Counted from the stretch's first letter, positions 35,772 to 49,200 are shown. The stretch is DNA of 64,000 nt from Sciurus carolinensis (GCF_902686445.1 NC_062221.1:36038575-36102574); one strand, 5' to 3'. Notes: a model not told the origin generated them from the sequence alone. Program-made: numbers and translations.

Positions 35772-36757
35772 GTTTCTCTTTTCTCTGTCTTAAATATAGA
35801 CTAGCTTAGTGTATGTGACTGTTAAAGGTTCTGTGTGCCTTCCTGATATTGGAGGTACACTAATATGTTTAAGCCTGAAGCAAAATGGTTTGCCCCTTCC
35901 AGAAAATCTCTTAGGATTACTATTGTGTGAATCACACTGGAAATATTTAAGAGAGGGAATATTTTTAATTAGCTAACTTTTCTGAATTGATAGTCACAAA
36001 GCTAATTTCTAAAATTCATGATTTTTATACTAGTTTAGATTATTACAATTATAAAGGATTAAATTGATAAGATCAGTACTTATTTATGCTATACTTCAAA
36101 AATAACATGGAAATAGAAAATGAATAAGAATGCTAACTTATTATATATTCTATTCTATTATGAGCTATTGCAAAATGCCCTAAAACTTAACATGACACAC
36201 ATATTTATATCTTGCAGTTCAGTTGCCTATTTCATATCTCTTCAAATTAAAAATTACATGGAACATTTCATATTGATATAATTGATATTTGGAAAATACT
36301 ATGTCTTTTCTATGTGTAATCACACCATATTGTTAGAACATTTAACTGCAAAATATGACTTCAATGGACAAATAACACGTGGACCCAAGCTGCATGTACT
36401 GACAATTAGTTTCTTGAAAGAAAATGAAATAAAGAGCAACAAACAAACTGGTCGACGTTCAAAGGAACATGGTTATGGAATGTAAACCTACAAAGGACAT
36501 TGTTTGACATAAAAGTTACTCTGGATAATGAAAGAAGGAAGCCAAAAAGATGATACCCGATATGAAAGGCAGCACAAGCTGACCCTGACACAGAAGACAG
36601 GAGAGAGTAAGATCTGTATACCCAAACCTTGAAAGATTCTCAGTTGAGAGGCAATATTTTAAGAATATCAGGTATTTTTTTTCCTTATAGGTGAAATCTG
36701 ACTGCTTGATTCTATATGTATACTTGTTTATATGACTTTACATGTCCTTAAATTATT
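35772..36757. other. Unassigned AT-rich sequence
   Basis: No gene or recognised repeat. The open frames at 36282-36485 (+) and 36406-36591 (-) overlap in antisense and have no recognisable domain. Confidence 0.4.
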
Positions 36758-36769
36758 CACTGATATTTA

Positions 36770-36866
36770 TTTATTTTTTTTTTTGGGGGGTGCTTCTGGG
36801 GATGGAACCCTGGACCTTGTGCTTGCAAAGCAAGCACTCTACCGACTGAGCTATCTCCCCAGCCCC
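36770..36866 (-). mobile_element. ID SINE
   Basis: On the + strand: T run, GGGGATGGAACCCTGGACC, CTTGCAAAGCAAGCACTCTA, CTGAGCTATCTCCCCAGCCC. A 12-bp exact TSD (CACTGATATTTA) is at 36758-36769 and 36867-36878. Confidence 0.93.
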
Positions 36867-37330
36867 CACTGATATTTAAAAACATAAAAAAATACACATA
36901 TTAATGGGATATTATGTGTTATTTCAAGACATGTACTTTTATGTATAGTTTAAATCATTTCAAACATATCTATCTCCTCAAATATTTATGATTTCTTTAT
37001 GGTTAAAACATTTAAAATATTTTGTGGTTTTCTGAACATATAGTACACAATTATTATCAATAATTACCATCTTGTGCAATAAGAACACATTATAGCCTTA
37101 CTCCTATTTAATGATAACTTCTTTCCCATTGCTCATGTTTTCCCCATATCTCATCCCTGCTACTCTTATTAGTCTCTAGCAACCACAATTCTACTTTTGA
37201 CGTCTACAAGATCAGTTTTCAAAATTCATATGAGTAAGATCATGTGATACTTGTCTTTCTGTGCCTGGTTTATCTACTTAAAACATTTATTATTTTTTAT
37301 GGTGAAACCATTCAACATCTTTTCTTCTAG

Positions 37331-37538
37331 ATTTTTTTTTTTTAATTTTGTATCAGGGATTGAACACAAGGATACCACTGAGCCACATCCTCAGTCATTT
37401 TTATTTTTTGAGAAAGCTCTCACTCTGTTGCTTTATAGCCCCATTAAGTTGCTGAGGCTAACTTCAAACCTGTGATCCTCCTGTCTCAGCTTCCCAGAGT
37501 CACTGGGATTAAAGGCATGTGCCACTATTTCTGGCTAC
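37331..37538 (-). mobile_element. Dimeric SINE inside L1M
   Basis: Inverse ID half (GTATCAGGGATTGAACACAA, CCACTGAGCCACATCCTCAG) and inverse B1-like half (GCTGAGGCTAACTTCAAACC, CACTGGGATTAAAGGCATGT). TCTTCTAG occurs on both sides (37323-37330, 37539-37546), and L1M resumes after it. Confidence 0.9.
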
Positions 37539-38041
37539 TCTTCTAGTTTTTTATATACACAATATATAATTATCTCCAATTCTCTTCATGCTGTTACAAA
37601 TGGCTGAATACCATGCCATTGGACATATGTATCAGATTTTCTTTACCTATGCATCAGCTGATGGACCTTTGGTGGTTTTCATTTCTTGGATATAGGAATA
37701 GAACTTCAATGAATATGGGAGTACAGATGTTTCTTAAACATACTGATATCATTTTATTTCAGTATATACCCAGAAGTAGGATCACCATATCATTTGGTAG
37801 TTCTATTTTAATTTTCTGAAAGACCTCCATACTTTTTTCCATGATGACTGTACTAATTAACATTCCCCAATCATTTATAAGTTGTTGTTTTTTTTTCCCT
37901 GAACATCCTTGGTATGGTATTTTGTTGAACAATTTTGAATCTATGTCTGCTTCTATGTTTACCGAGGAGACCTGTAGTTTACTTTTCTTTTTGTGTCCTT
38001 GTCTGGTTTTCATATCAAGGTAATGCTAGTTCGATAGAATT

Positions 38042-38447
38042 TTGATTTGAATATAATGTTTCCTCCAAAATCTCCTGTTAGTGCAGGAATGTTTAGAAGT
38101 AAAATGATTGGATTGTGAGAGTTGTAACTTAATCAGTCCATCCTAGTTTGAATAATTGACTAGGTGGAAACTGTAGGCAGGTGGTCATGCATGGAGTAGG
38201 TAGATCCTTAGAGGTGTGCTCTAGGATCTTTTCTGTGGCTTCTTGCCTCTCTATCTCTGCTTCCTAGTCCTCCCGAGGTGAGTAGCTTTCCTCCAACCTT
38301 TATTCTGCCTTATCTCAGGTCCAAAAAAGTGGATTTGACTGACCATGGGCTGAACCTCTGAAACTATGAGCCCGAAATAAACTTTCTCTCCTCCAAGTTG
38401 ATCTTGTTGTGTATTTTGATCACAGTCACATAAAGCTGACTAACGCA
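38042..38447 (+). mobile_element. MaLR-type solo LTR inside L1M
   Basis: Family match from TTTGATTTGAATATAATG to GCTGACTAACGCA, with AAATAAACTTTCTCTCC at about 38375. More diverged than the 26-29 kb copies and without a clean TSD. Confidence 0.8.
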
Positions 38448-39329
38448 AATGTGTTTTGAAGAATTATTTACTCTTTCATCATTTTGTGTAATTTAAGGTG
38501 AATGGGTGTTTATTATTATTATCATATTATTATTAGTATTTAATATTTGGTAGAATTCAGCAGTGAAGCTATCTGGCCCTAGGCAATTCTTTGATAGGAG
38601 ACTTTTACGTTACTGATTCAATCTTTTTACGAATTATTGATCTCCTTAGGTTTTCTATTTTTTCATGCTTCATCATTGTAAGGTATGTGTTCTCAAAGAA
38701 ATTCACCTATTTCTTCTACAATATTAAATTTGTTGATATATAGTTGTTCATAATAATCTAATAATCTCTAATGATCCTTTGTATTTCTTTTTCTTTGGAG
38801 TGTAATGTCTCCATTTTCATCACTGATTTTATTCATGCAAGTATTCTATTTTTCTTAGTTCAGCTAAGGGTTTGTCTATGATATTTATTTTTGTTTTCAG
38901 AGAATCAGCTCATTTCATTAAGTTTTTGTGTAGTTCATATTATTCTTTCTGATCTGATCCTTATTATTTCTCTCTTTTTACTAATTTTGGGTTTGGTCTG
39001 ATATTATTGTTTGGTTCCTTGAGTTGCTGTAATAGGTTGTTTATTTCAGATCTTTCTACTTTTTGATATAGGTATTGATTTTTGTAGACTTCTCCTTAGC
39101 ACTGCCTTTAAAGTATTCCAAAGCTTTTGGTATGTTGTGTTTCTATTTTCATTTGTTCCAAAAGTTTTTTTAAATTCCCTGCTTGATGTTTTCCTTGATC
39201 TACTGGTAAATTAAGGGATAAGTTGTTTAATTTCTAGGTATTTGTATATTTTCCAAAGTTTTTTCTGTTAATAATTTCTAGTTTTATAACATTGTCATTA
39301 GAAAAGATATTCAATATAGGTTTATTTTT

Positions 39330-39429
39330 ATTTATTTATTTATTTTTTTTGGCAGTACTGGGGATCGAACCCAGGGCCTTGTGCTTGCAAGGCAAGCACT
39401 CTACCAACTGAGCTATCTCCCCAGCCCAC
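39330..39429 (-). mobile_element. ID SINE inside L1M
   Basis: GGCAGTACTGGGGATCGAAC, CTTGCAAGGCAAGCACTCTA and CTGAGCTATCTCCCCAGCCC on the + strand, close to the ID consensus. The 12-bp AGGTTTATTTTT is at 39318-39329 and again from 39430. Confidence 0.93.
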
Positions 39430-39893
39430 AGGTTTATTTTTTTGAAACTTATTGAAACTTGTTTTGTGGGTATCATGTAATTTATCCTTAAAAATGCTCT
39501 GTGAGACAAACATATCCATAAAAATGCTCATGAGACAAACAGATACACATCAGCTGTTGGATGGAATGTTCTGTAGATTTCTGCTAGGTCTATTTAGTCT
39601 AGGGTGCAATTGAACTCTTTTTGTGTGTGTTGATTTTCTATCTGGATGATTTGTCCATAGGGTGATAAATTCTCATATATTATTGTACTGAAGTCTATTA
39701 CTCTCTAGGTCTATTAATACTAGTTTTATATGTTAGAATAGTCCAACATTAGATGCATACATATTTAGAATTATTTCCTCTTAACGAATTGACACTATTA
39801 TAATTATATCATGACCCTCTTTTTCTCTCTTTGTTGTTTAAATTTTGTCTTGTAAGCACAGCTATTCCTGTTTTCTTTTGGATTCCAGTAGTA

Positions 39894-40324
39894 TGGGAAG
39901 CCGTCCTTATTTAGTAGAATCAGATTAGGTTGAGCTATGTGATATAGAGGCCTGACTTCTAAGAACTGCTGGGAAGTATGTGGCGCTGTGTGGAAGTGGT
40001 TCCCTGTCTCCTTCTGGAATTGACCCCCTAAGAGGATGACTCCCCTAACTCCACCCTATCCTGTCCATCACAGAAGAAGCTCCTCCTGGTCCTTGCCCCT
40101 TTTACCTGTCTGTCAATAAATAAGAGTTGGGCAACTCCTGGTTGTAGAGGACAGAGTTGGTATGGCCCAGACCTGTCACACTCTCTGTCATAAACAGAGT
40201 ATTGGCTCTCGTGTTTAACTGAGTAGATACATTTTTTGAGTAACAGAAAAACAGTCAATACCCTCCTCTGGCCGTCAACCCTTTCTTCCTCCACGCAGGA
40301 TGTGGCAGAGAGGACCCCGACACA
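39894..40324 (+). mobile_element. Solo LTR, ERVK-like, inside L1M
   Basis: TGGGAAGCCG...GACACA, 431 bases, with AATAAA at 40115-40120. Flanks GTAGTA (39888-39893) and GTAGCA (40325-40330) form a 6-bp TSD with one mismatch, the length typical of class II (ERVK/betaretrovirus-like) integration. L1M sequence resumes exactly after it. It is the most GC-rich part of this region. Only the LTR remains. Confidence 0.85.
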
Positions 40325-41889
40325 GTAGCATGGAATATCTTATTCTATCCCTTCACTTTCTAGCTTATGCATGTCCTCAGAGATCATGTGAACTTCTTGT
40401 AAACGAGATATATTTAGATATTTTTATCAATTCAGCACTTCATGTCTTTTATTAAAGAATTTAGTCCATTCAAAAACTCAAGGTAATTTCTGATATGTTA
40501 AGTATTATTTCAATCATTTTGTATTTTGCTTTCTAATTTTATTGTAGTTCCTTTATTTTTCAGTTTTTTAGTCATCTTTTGTGGTTGAATGATCTACTTT
40601 AGGATTGTGTTTTGATTCCTTGCTTATTATTTTTTGTTTTTCTATTAAAGATTTTTGCTTTGTGATTACCATGAGATTTACAAAAATCATCTTGTAATGA
40701 TAATCATCTATTTTAAAATAATAGCTTAATTACAAAATGAGAAAATAATCAGAAAAGAGAAAATATATTAAGAAAACTCAATTCTTGTGCACCATTTCTT
40801 CACATATTTTGAATTTGTGAAGCCTCATTTTATCTCTTTCTGTATTACTTTCCATATCACATTAGTGTAGTTAACGTCACTTTTATTGTTTTGTTTCTTA
40901 GTCTTCATACTAAAGATATAAGTGACTTACATAGGATGTTCACAGTATTGCAGGATGCTAAATTAGTCCGTTTGGTTTCTCTGTAACTTTCATATTTTCC
41001 AATGTTTTCTTCTTATTTATACTGTTTCATTCAGTGTAAAGAACTCCTGTTAGCATTTCTTGCAGGATAAATCCAGTGAAGATATATTGTCTCAGCTTAC
41101 TCTTGTCTGGATAAACTTTATCTCTCATTTCTAAAGAATAACTTTTCTGGGCACAGTATTCTTGTCTGGAAGTTTTTTGTTTGTTTGTGTTTGTGTCTGT
41201 TTATTCCTTCAGTATTATGAAAATATCTTGCCACTCTTTCCTGACTTATCAGGCTTTTGCTGAGAAGTCTGCAGTCAGGAAATTTGGGACATGCTTATGT
41301 ATTATTCATTTCTTTTCTCTTGCAGCCTTGAGAATATTTTCTTTATTTTTTCCTTTGAGTATTTGATTGCAAGATGTCTTGAGATATAATTGGTTGAGTT
41401 AAATCTCACTTGTGATATTGACATTTCTGTGCCTAGACATTTGTAACCTTCTACAGGTTTGAAATTTTTTCTGCTATTATCTCTTTGAATAAACTTTCTA
41501 CCCAGTTGGCATTCTCAAGTCCCTCATAAACCCAATAATCTAAATGTTTGCTATTTAATGCTATCCCTAAATTCCCATAGGCTTTCTTCATTCCTTTTCT
41601 TACTTTTAAATTTTTTATCCTCCAACGATATGTTTTTAAATAGATTGACCTTAAGCTTACTCATTCTTTTTCTGATGTTCTCTATCCTGATATTAATGTC
41701 TTCTAACATTTTAAATTTTGCTTGGTACATTTTTTACTTAGACTCCTTTTTGACATTTTTCTGTGGTTTCTGTTTCTCTCTTAGAGGATTGGGTTATTTT
41801 TCTGCATTTTCTCTAAGGTTTTGAGTTTTTTTTTTAATAGATGTTTTGAATTCCCTGAGGGTTTAGTTATACTAGTTCATATCTTTTTA

Positions 41890-41990
41890 GTATGTTTGTT
41901 TGTTTGTGCACATTAGGGATTGATTCCAGTGTCTCATGCATTCTAGTCAAACACTCAGCCTCTGAGCTACCTTTCAAGCTGCTTTGGTGT
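41890..41990 (-). mobile_element. Old ID SINE inside L1M
   Basis: CACATTAGGGATTGATTCCA, CATTCTAGTCAAACACTC and TCTGAGCTACCTTTCAAGC are a diverged inverse ID. Confidence 0.65.
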
Positions 41991-43276
41991 CTTATATTGA
42001 CCATAAGGTGAGGTTGTGGTTTTCTAAAAGCTCTTGATAGTGTATGACATCATCTGGGCACTGATAGATTCAATATTTATTCCATTCTTCCTAGTCTGTA
42101 TTTGTTTCTATTGTTCTAGAAATTCTAAGCAGACCACTTATTACCTCTGAGTCTTTAGATTTTAACACTATGTGGCACCCCAAGTTTGCTGTGAGTGCAC
42201 TTTTGTTGGGTTTTAGCTATTTATCACTAGAGGGTGATCCAATTTCAGGTGTGTCCCATATCTATAGATGTGTTTGGCACCAGATGAAGGAGGAGCTAGC
42301 AAGGGTCATCTATCCTCCCAAGCCTTTCCTTGGGACTAGATTAGGTACAGATGCTTTATCCACAGTTGCTGTTTTGTGGATGGACACTGTATGATTCTGT
42401 CTGGCTCTAAGCAGAATCACTGTGGAAAAACTAAGCCTCAGTTCCTTTGCCATTGGTCACCAATACCACAAAGCTATGTCACATCCTAAGCCAAAAGCCC
42501 ACTAAGTTCGAGTCCAGCTCATTTTTGTTGTATACTGTTATGTACTGCCTACTATTAAGGTAAACTCATGGACCAAGACTATTACAATCAGACACCAGTG
42601 ATGCTGGCCAGAATAAAAGTTCACTAGATTAGAGAGCCCAGCTCTGCTTGGCATTGGAGCTCTTCCAGAGATTTTATCTGTGCACACTGGCTTGGAAATT
42701 TAGGTCATTAGGATTTTCCCAGTACTGAGTTTCATCATCCCTGCCCTGAGATACAAGGCAAGTCACTGGGCCAAATACCTTGTCCTACTCAATGGAGTCT
42801 TGCTCCATGTTATGCTGCTTAAGGTCATGGTGGTGGTGGTGAAGGTAATCCATATGCTGTTGCAGAATTTGCACACAGAGAAACAGAGTTCAACAGGAAG
42901 CAGTGTTTATCTTGGGGTAGCACAGACTCAGCAGATTCTCATCCAAAAGCCAAGCACTAAATGCATGGGAGGCTTTGCCTTATATATTCCCTGCTAGTCT
43001 CCCTCTCCCACCCACCCCACTCCCCATTACACATTAGCCCCTTTGTATCATCTATATGGAAAAATACATTTCATGTGGGTATTCTATACTATAAAATCAA
43101 TAGGAAGTTATGACAGAGCTGTGCAGTGCACTGGGGGTGGCGGTCAGCAGGGATGCACATGTGCCCTGTCAGTGGAGTTGCACACACACACTGAGTCTGT
43201 CACATTGCCTTTCATTTGTCTAGGAAGTACATGGGTACCTGGTTATGGCAGGTGCCACATTGTCCAACAGAGTTGC

Positions 43277-43300
43277 ATGTGTGTGTGTGTGTGTGTGTGC
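43277..43300. repeat. (GT)n microsatellite
   Basis: About eleven GT units. Confidence 0.9.
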
Positions 43301-44227
43301 ACAGATACTGGTCACACCATGTTGTTTGGCAGAGCCATGCATGCATGCACATATACTACCCACGCTGTGCTGCTTGTTTTTGTTTGAAGAGGGCTCCTAC
43401 CACAATGTCATCAAGTCTGTTGCCAAGTTTGGTCTCATCTGAAATTTATAGCTTCAGAAAACTGCATCATATGGGGAAAGTACTCCAGACCCATCCAAGG
43501 CTGGTAATAATACAGGTCAAAACTTAAGTATATTCCAATAATGTGCTTGTCTCTGCCTCATGTTGTGTCCTATTGCATATTCTATCTGTAAGCACAGGCT
43601 GGGTGTAAGGACTTTGGTTTCTACCTGATTTTCAGCTTCTCTGTGGTGGACCTAGTACTGAACTCCAAGACCAAGTCCTGTGCTAGTTTTTATACCCTGC
43701 TCCCTGGCAGTTGGATTCTTGTTCCCCACTATATTGCCTAGGGTAGAGGGAATGTGGTGAAGGTTGTCAGACTCCTTGTGAGTACAGTGATCACAACTCC
43801 ATCTGAAGGTATTGGCCTAATGGCAGCAGTCATTGACACTATAAAGCATAGGGTTTCACTATGGTGGGTCTAGTTTTGGATTTCAAGTTTTAGTTCTGGA
43901 TTAATTCTCTCCCCATACCTCAAGATTCTATGCTGCTTGCAGCTGGGGGAGGGTTGGTACTGTATTGGCATCATTTTCTTTCCTGCCTTCCTCAATTTAT
44001 CTTTTTAATATGCTATTATAGCAGGCACTATGATCTGTCACCTGTCTTCCTTAGGTCCTGTGTAGAGACTTTGATGCATGGATAGCTATTTAAGACATAT
44101 TTTATTTTATACATACCATAAATATATTTGTAGAAAGATGCTTTCTGGAGGATCTTAGCCACCATCTTTCTCTACCTCCACATTTTAAATGTTGTTTAAT
44201 GAACTTCTACAGTTAAGAAAAAGATAA

Positions 44228-44641
44228 TGTTAGTCATCATTTTTGGTGCTGCCACCCAAAGACCTGAGAAGAAAAATTTTATAGGAAGAAAAGTACATTT
44301 GGTGCTCATGATTTCAGCAATCTCAGTCCATAGATGGTCAGTTCCATTTCTCTGGGCCCAAGGTGAGGCAGAACCTTTTGATGGAAGAGTGAGGAGAAGG
44401 AAAGCAGCACAGGACATGGCAATGAAGAAACAGAAAAATAGCTCCTCACCAGGAACAAAATATACACCGCAAAGGCATACCCAGGTGATCTACCTCCTCC
44501 AGCCACACCACACACTGCCTACAGCTACTGGCCAGTTAATCCATATCAATGGAGTAAGTCATCAATTATGTTACAATTCTCATAATCTAATCATTTCACC
44601 TCAGAACATTTTTAGGTACACCACATATCCAAACCAAAACA
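44228..44641 (-). mobile_element. MaLR-type solo LTR
   Basis: Inverse of the family: the minus strand begins TGTTTTGGTTTGGATATGTG at 44641 and ends CATTAACA-like near 44228. Flanks GATAA (44223-44227) and GATGA (44642-44646) give a 5-bp TSD with one mismatch. Confidence 0.87.
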
Positions 44642-44646
44642 GATGA

Positions 44647-45238
44647 TGCAGAGAGACATATAACTACAAACCAGAATATAAAACTAGGCAATAATTTATA
44701 GTAATTATTGTTGAATACTTAAATACATGTTAATTTTTATATATGTAATACATATATAAATATACACACACTCATAAAATTAGAGTTTATAAATACAAAA
44801 ATTGAGAAGTAAATATAAGAAGAGAGGTTGAAGAAAATATGAACTTTTGATCTATCTTCTTGAGCTTTCCCTATAGTTTTCCAAAGGTTGAGAAGTTATT
44901 TTTGCACAGTTTCCTTGAAGCAGAACTGCAATGGGGAATTTTATGGAAATGATTTATTAGGATTGTGTTCTCAGTAGAAACCAATGAGAGAATCAAGGAA
45001 GAAAGAAGAGAAAGGAGCTGTGGAAATGTGGCTGTGGGTAAAAACTAGGTTCTCTTTGATCCCTGGAGAGTTTTATAATTTAAATGACAAGAAAGTTTGA
45101 GAGTTTGTCATGATGCAAGATCATGAAATTGGCATTATGCTTACCTCCAACATTCCAGATCGTCATTGACTATGGATTGCAAAGTGGAGAGAGACTGTGC
45201 ACTGTATAATTCCTAATCACTGTCAAGAAGTTGAGTGG
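44647..45238. other. Unassigned sequence
   Basis: 44905-45060 (GAAGCAGAACTGCAATGGGG, TTTATTAGGATTGTG) resembles an old mammal-wide repeat end, but I cannot name it. No gene. Confidence 0.35.
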
Positions 45239-45740
45239 GATGGTTAATTTTACTTGATCACACATTACTCTGGGTATGTCTATGAAGGTATTTATGATGA
45301 AATTTACATTTGAATTGGTAGACTTAGTGAAATAGACTGCCAAATGCCCTTCTCAGTGTTGGTGGACTGCATCTCATCAGTTCAAGGTCTGAATAGAACA
45401 GAAAGACTGACTCCCCCCTAAGGAAGAGTGAATTGCTCCTGCCTGATTCCCTTTGAGCTAGGACATTTTCTCTTTGTTTGTTTGTTTATATTTTAGTTTT
45501 GTTTTGTTCCTTTTCTGCTTTTAGACTCAAACTGAAGCATTGCTCTTCCTGGACCTTCAATCTTATTGAACTTGGACTGAAACACCATTAACTCTCCAAA
45601 GACTCCAGATTTATGGTTGCAGATCCTGAGACATTTCAGGTTCCATAATCATATCATTCAAACCCATTCCATCTAATCTCTCTCTCTCTCTCTAAATATA
45701 TGTATGTTCTATTTCTCTGAAGAATTCTGTCTAATAAAGT
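45239..45740 (+). mobile_element. Ancient mammal-wide LTR-type repeat
   Basis: GATCACACATTACTCTGGGT, TATGAAGGTATTTATGATGA, TGGTAGACTTAGTGAAATAG, CAAGGTCTGAATAGAACAGA and a (CT)n block followed by TTCTATTTCTCTGAAGAATT follow a repeat I recall as widespread in placental mammals and ending in a gaaccctgactaata-like sequence. Family name not assigned. Confidence 0.6.
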
Positions 45741-45802
45741 GAAAGAAAGCTTCCAAAGCTCAAGTGAAGTCCTACAGAAAATATTGGTCAATGTGAGGTC
45801 AC

Positions 45803-46235
45803 TGTGATTTAGATGTAAGGTATCCTGCAAAAGCTCATATGTGAGATCATGCAAGAAAGTTTAGAGGGAAAATGATTGGATTATGAGAGTCTTAACCTAT
45901 TCAGTGAATTAATCCCTGATAGGAATTAACTGAGTGGTAACCCTAGGTTGGTAGGGTGTGGCTGGAGGTGGTGGGTGATTGAGAGCTTGAATTTGGGATT
46001 CATCTTTAGTGAAGAGGGCTTTTTCTCTCTTCTTCCTGGTGTGATATCTTGAGCTACTTTCATCTACAACACTCTTCAGCCATGATGTTCAACCTCACCA
46101 CAATCCCTGAGGAATGGAACTGGCTAAGGATGGACTGAGATCTCTGAAACCCTGAGTCCCAAAGAAACTTTTTCTCCTTTAAAATTGTTCTTCTCAGGTC
46201 CTTTGCTCACAGCTGTAAAAAAACTGACTAGAACA
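45803..46235 (+). mobile_element. MaLR-type solo LTR
   Basis: TGTGATTTAGATGTAAGGTA to AACTGACTAGAACA, following the family throughout (AATTAATCCCTGATAGGAAT; CTCTTCAGCCATGATGTTC). The promoter-like TATA block is mutated here. No exact TSD. Confidence 0.85.
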
Positions 46236-49200
46236 GAGATATTAACTGAAATACTTCCAGGAGTCAGTAAAAGCATTCCTAGGAACTGTGGTTGAGAGAC
46301 CAAAACATGCAATAATATGCATCCTGCATTTATTAGGTGTTAAGCTGTCTTCATAATTCCACAAAATTGTCTACTTACAAATAGTATTTCATCCTTTCTT
46401 TTCTTTTTCAACCAAGGTTCCAGATAATCCCTGCAAAGACTGAAATTTTTAAATATGCAGTTATGATAATCTTGATTTTTCTTAAGTCATATTTAAGTTT
46501 ATTTCCTAAGCATTTGAAGTTCATACAGGACTGTTTAACAATTCTAAAATAATTTTTAAGATTCTAAATTAATGTATATTTTATATGGGTTCCTTAACTT
46601 TTACTTTTAACAAAATCCTTCCTTATGCTAAACTATAGCAGTTTGAAGATCTGTTTGAAGATCTAATAAGACATAAATATGTTATAGAAAAACTAAACAA
46701 GGGCCAATCCATTATTTGAAATAAAATTTTAGTACTTATTTCTGAGAGTGTAAAACTCCCTTAGAAGATGAAACCTAGAATCAATGTTTTAGGACTAGAA
46801 ATTATCTAGAGAACAATGTGTGCAATATAGTTTCCATACAAGTAAACTGAGGGAGAATATGAAGTCAGTCAGAGAATACAGGATGTACGTGAAAAAACTT
46901 TTTATTTTACATTTTTAACTGTTAACACCTTGATCAGCAATTATTTTTAGTTGGAACTTTGTATAAAGTCATTTATATACAATACATTTTTAATGTTGAA
47001 ATATTCCTCATGGCTTTAAATTCAACTCAGAAAATGCCTAAGATGCAATTTTATACTAAATGTTTTATTAAAAGGAATGCATTCTTTATAGAGAGCAGAT
47101 TTCTATGAACAAAATATAGCAAAGATTTTTAAAATAGTTTATCATTACATATCCTTGTAAAAAAGTAATAATAACTGCAGCAACAGCATATTACCAGATC
47201 TAATCTCCAAATAATCCTATGTGAGGTCAATACTTTTATTATCCTATTTTACATATGAGGAAAGTGCGGAAGTTAAACCCAGTCACTCTGGCTAACAAAA
47301 TCATCTTCTCAACCACTATCTTCCTTTGCAGAACAAATGTACTCCTAATTATTATTTAAAGAGGTTGTTTACACATTTAACAATTTTCATATCTTACTAT
47401 AGGGGTTTATTGGAACTAAATATTATTTTACTACTTTTCTTGCTTATTACTATGAACATAAAATTGTGGACAGTTATGAGGGTAAGCTAGTGATCAAGTG
47501 GGAAATTATGTGCTTTAGTGCAACTCTTGAACATTGAATGCAGTTTGCTCTTTAGTAAGAAGATAATGATCTTGATCCATTGACAAAGGGCACAATGGTA
47601 AGGTTGATTATGCAGCAAATGAAGGTTTACATAGGCTGGAATCATCCTTCTTACGAGAAAGTGCAATGACACAAAAGTCAGGGGCTTACGGTTTAATTTA
47701 TGCTTTAACAGTAGCTACTTGGCTTTAGACAGGTCATTTAATTCTAAGAGAATCATTTTCCTCTCCTTTAAACCAAGACGATTGAATTTTGACCCAGATC
47801 AACTTAAAGATTCCCTCTAGGTCTCTGCTAACATTTTATGATTTTATGACTTAGACCTCATTGATAGTGTGCTAATATTCATAATTAGATGCAAATGAAA
47901 CATGATAGGTTGCTTTGTTGTATGTGATAGGTAATGAATTCGAGAATCTTCTTTTTTCTCTATACTCTCTCACAAACCTTTGTTTTTAGAAAAGAGTCAA
48001 GGTGCATGGAATGGATAAGGATAATAGAATTTATAAATTATTTAATTAGTTAAATTATAAGGATTAAAGATGATTAATAAGTGGAATATCAAAATTTTAA
48101 AAACACAGTTAAATAAACTAGTTTATCAGTTGGTTTTTGCCTGAAACAGAAGACAAATAAAACACATTATTATATTTTATCTATGTAGAGAAGTTATGTA
48201 AAGTGTAAAGAGAGAATGACTTTGAATTTACCTTCTATAAAAGATGCCCTTACTTAGCATTCTTTTATTGTGATCCTTGAATGATGTGCTTAAGCAGCTG
48301 GTAGCCGGCTGGAGCAACTGGGAAACACTGAATTAGAGGTAGTTAAAGGAAGTGTCCGCAACAACTGAAGCAAAAGGAACTTTTTTGTTGAGAAAAGCAG
48401 CTTAGTTGAAACTGTCTGAGCTCAGATGTCAATCCATTCCCATGCAGGACAAGTGTGGGTGATACATGGAAAGGGTATTTTAAAATCTGCTCGAGGTTGC
48501 CAATCTGGAGGTTTGCCCAGAAAAAAGGGCTTCAGAAAAATCCTGAAGGAAACAAGCAAATTTTACCAAGTTTATACCAGACCTTGAGATTCACAGAAAG
48601 TAATTGGACAGAAGCCATCATTAAGCAGATGAAGAACTCATCATTAATAATCATGATGACAGTTGTTTTAACTGTCTTTTATCTCAGGTCTTTTGCAATG
48701 ACTAAATAAGGATGAGTTTTGTGCAAAATCATGATGGAAAAAATACTTTCCTCATGTGTCTTTATGAAGCTAATCCTAGCTGAATCTAGATCATTTTTCA
48801 AATATGGCTATGTTGTCAAATAGAGACTGTCTGACCATTTTTTCATGTAGTCAGAAGAATTTCATTTTGAATGCTCAAGAAAATTACAAAAACCAAATAT
48901 CACATTCCTTTAAAATAAATATATGATGTCCAACTTGAGTTTGCAAAATATTTAAGTGATACTAAATTATAATGATCCATCTTTTTATTATAAGCAATCT
49001 TTTTGTCAGCTAAGTGTTGTCAATACATTGAACAGAGATTGCATATTTAACATAATAGTGTATTTAACATTGGCTGTGTGCATTGTTGTCTTTTGCAGAT
49101 ATCATTTGAATTACTGTGATTCATTCTAAATGAGAGTATTTTTAACAAAAATGGATCATATAGACATGCTAAACCACTTCTAGCAATATTGTAACAGCTT

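Larger units (their letters stand above)
36880..44200 (-). mobile_element. Near full-length fossil L1M, opened by five insertions
   Basis: The + strand reads as the reverse of an old mammalian L1. Inverse 3' UTR: 36890-37322. Inverse ORF2 C-terminal part: 37560-37880. Inverse reverse-transcriptase and linker region: 38450-39330, with the typical GGTAGAATTCAGCAGTGAAG at 38549. Further inverse ORF2 5' and ORF1 sequence: 39430-39893 and 40325-41880. A diverged inverse 5' UTR follows to about 44200. Removing the SINE, the MaLR-type LTR, two IDs and the ERVK-like LTR leaves about 6.3 kb, near full L1 length. All coding frames are destroyed. The 5' boundary is the least certain. Confidence 0.78.

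Noticed and set aside
36770..36866. tRNA gene on the minus strand
   Set aside because: It has A- and B-box-like parts but is an ID SINE with poly(A) tail and 12-bp TSD. The same applies to 39330, 49593, 53517 and 55621.
43043..43527. Cys/His-rich frames of 103-114 codons
   Set aside because: Several frames overlap because of the GT microsatellite (Val-Cys repeats) in diverged L1M 5' sequence.
48455..48709. 84-codon frame as a small membrane protein gene
   Set aside because: A hydrophobic C-terminal stretch is the only feature; no family, no splice or promoter context, and it fits chance.
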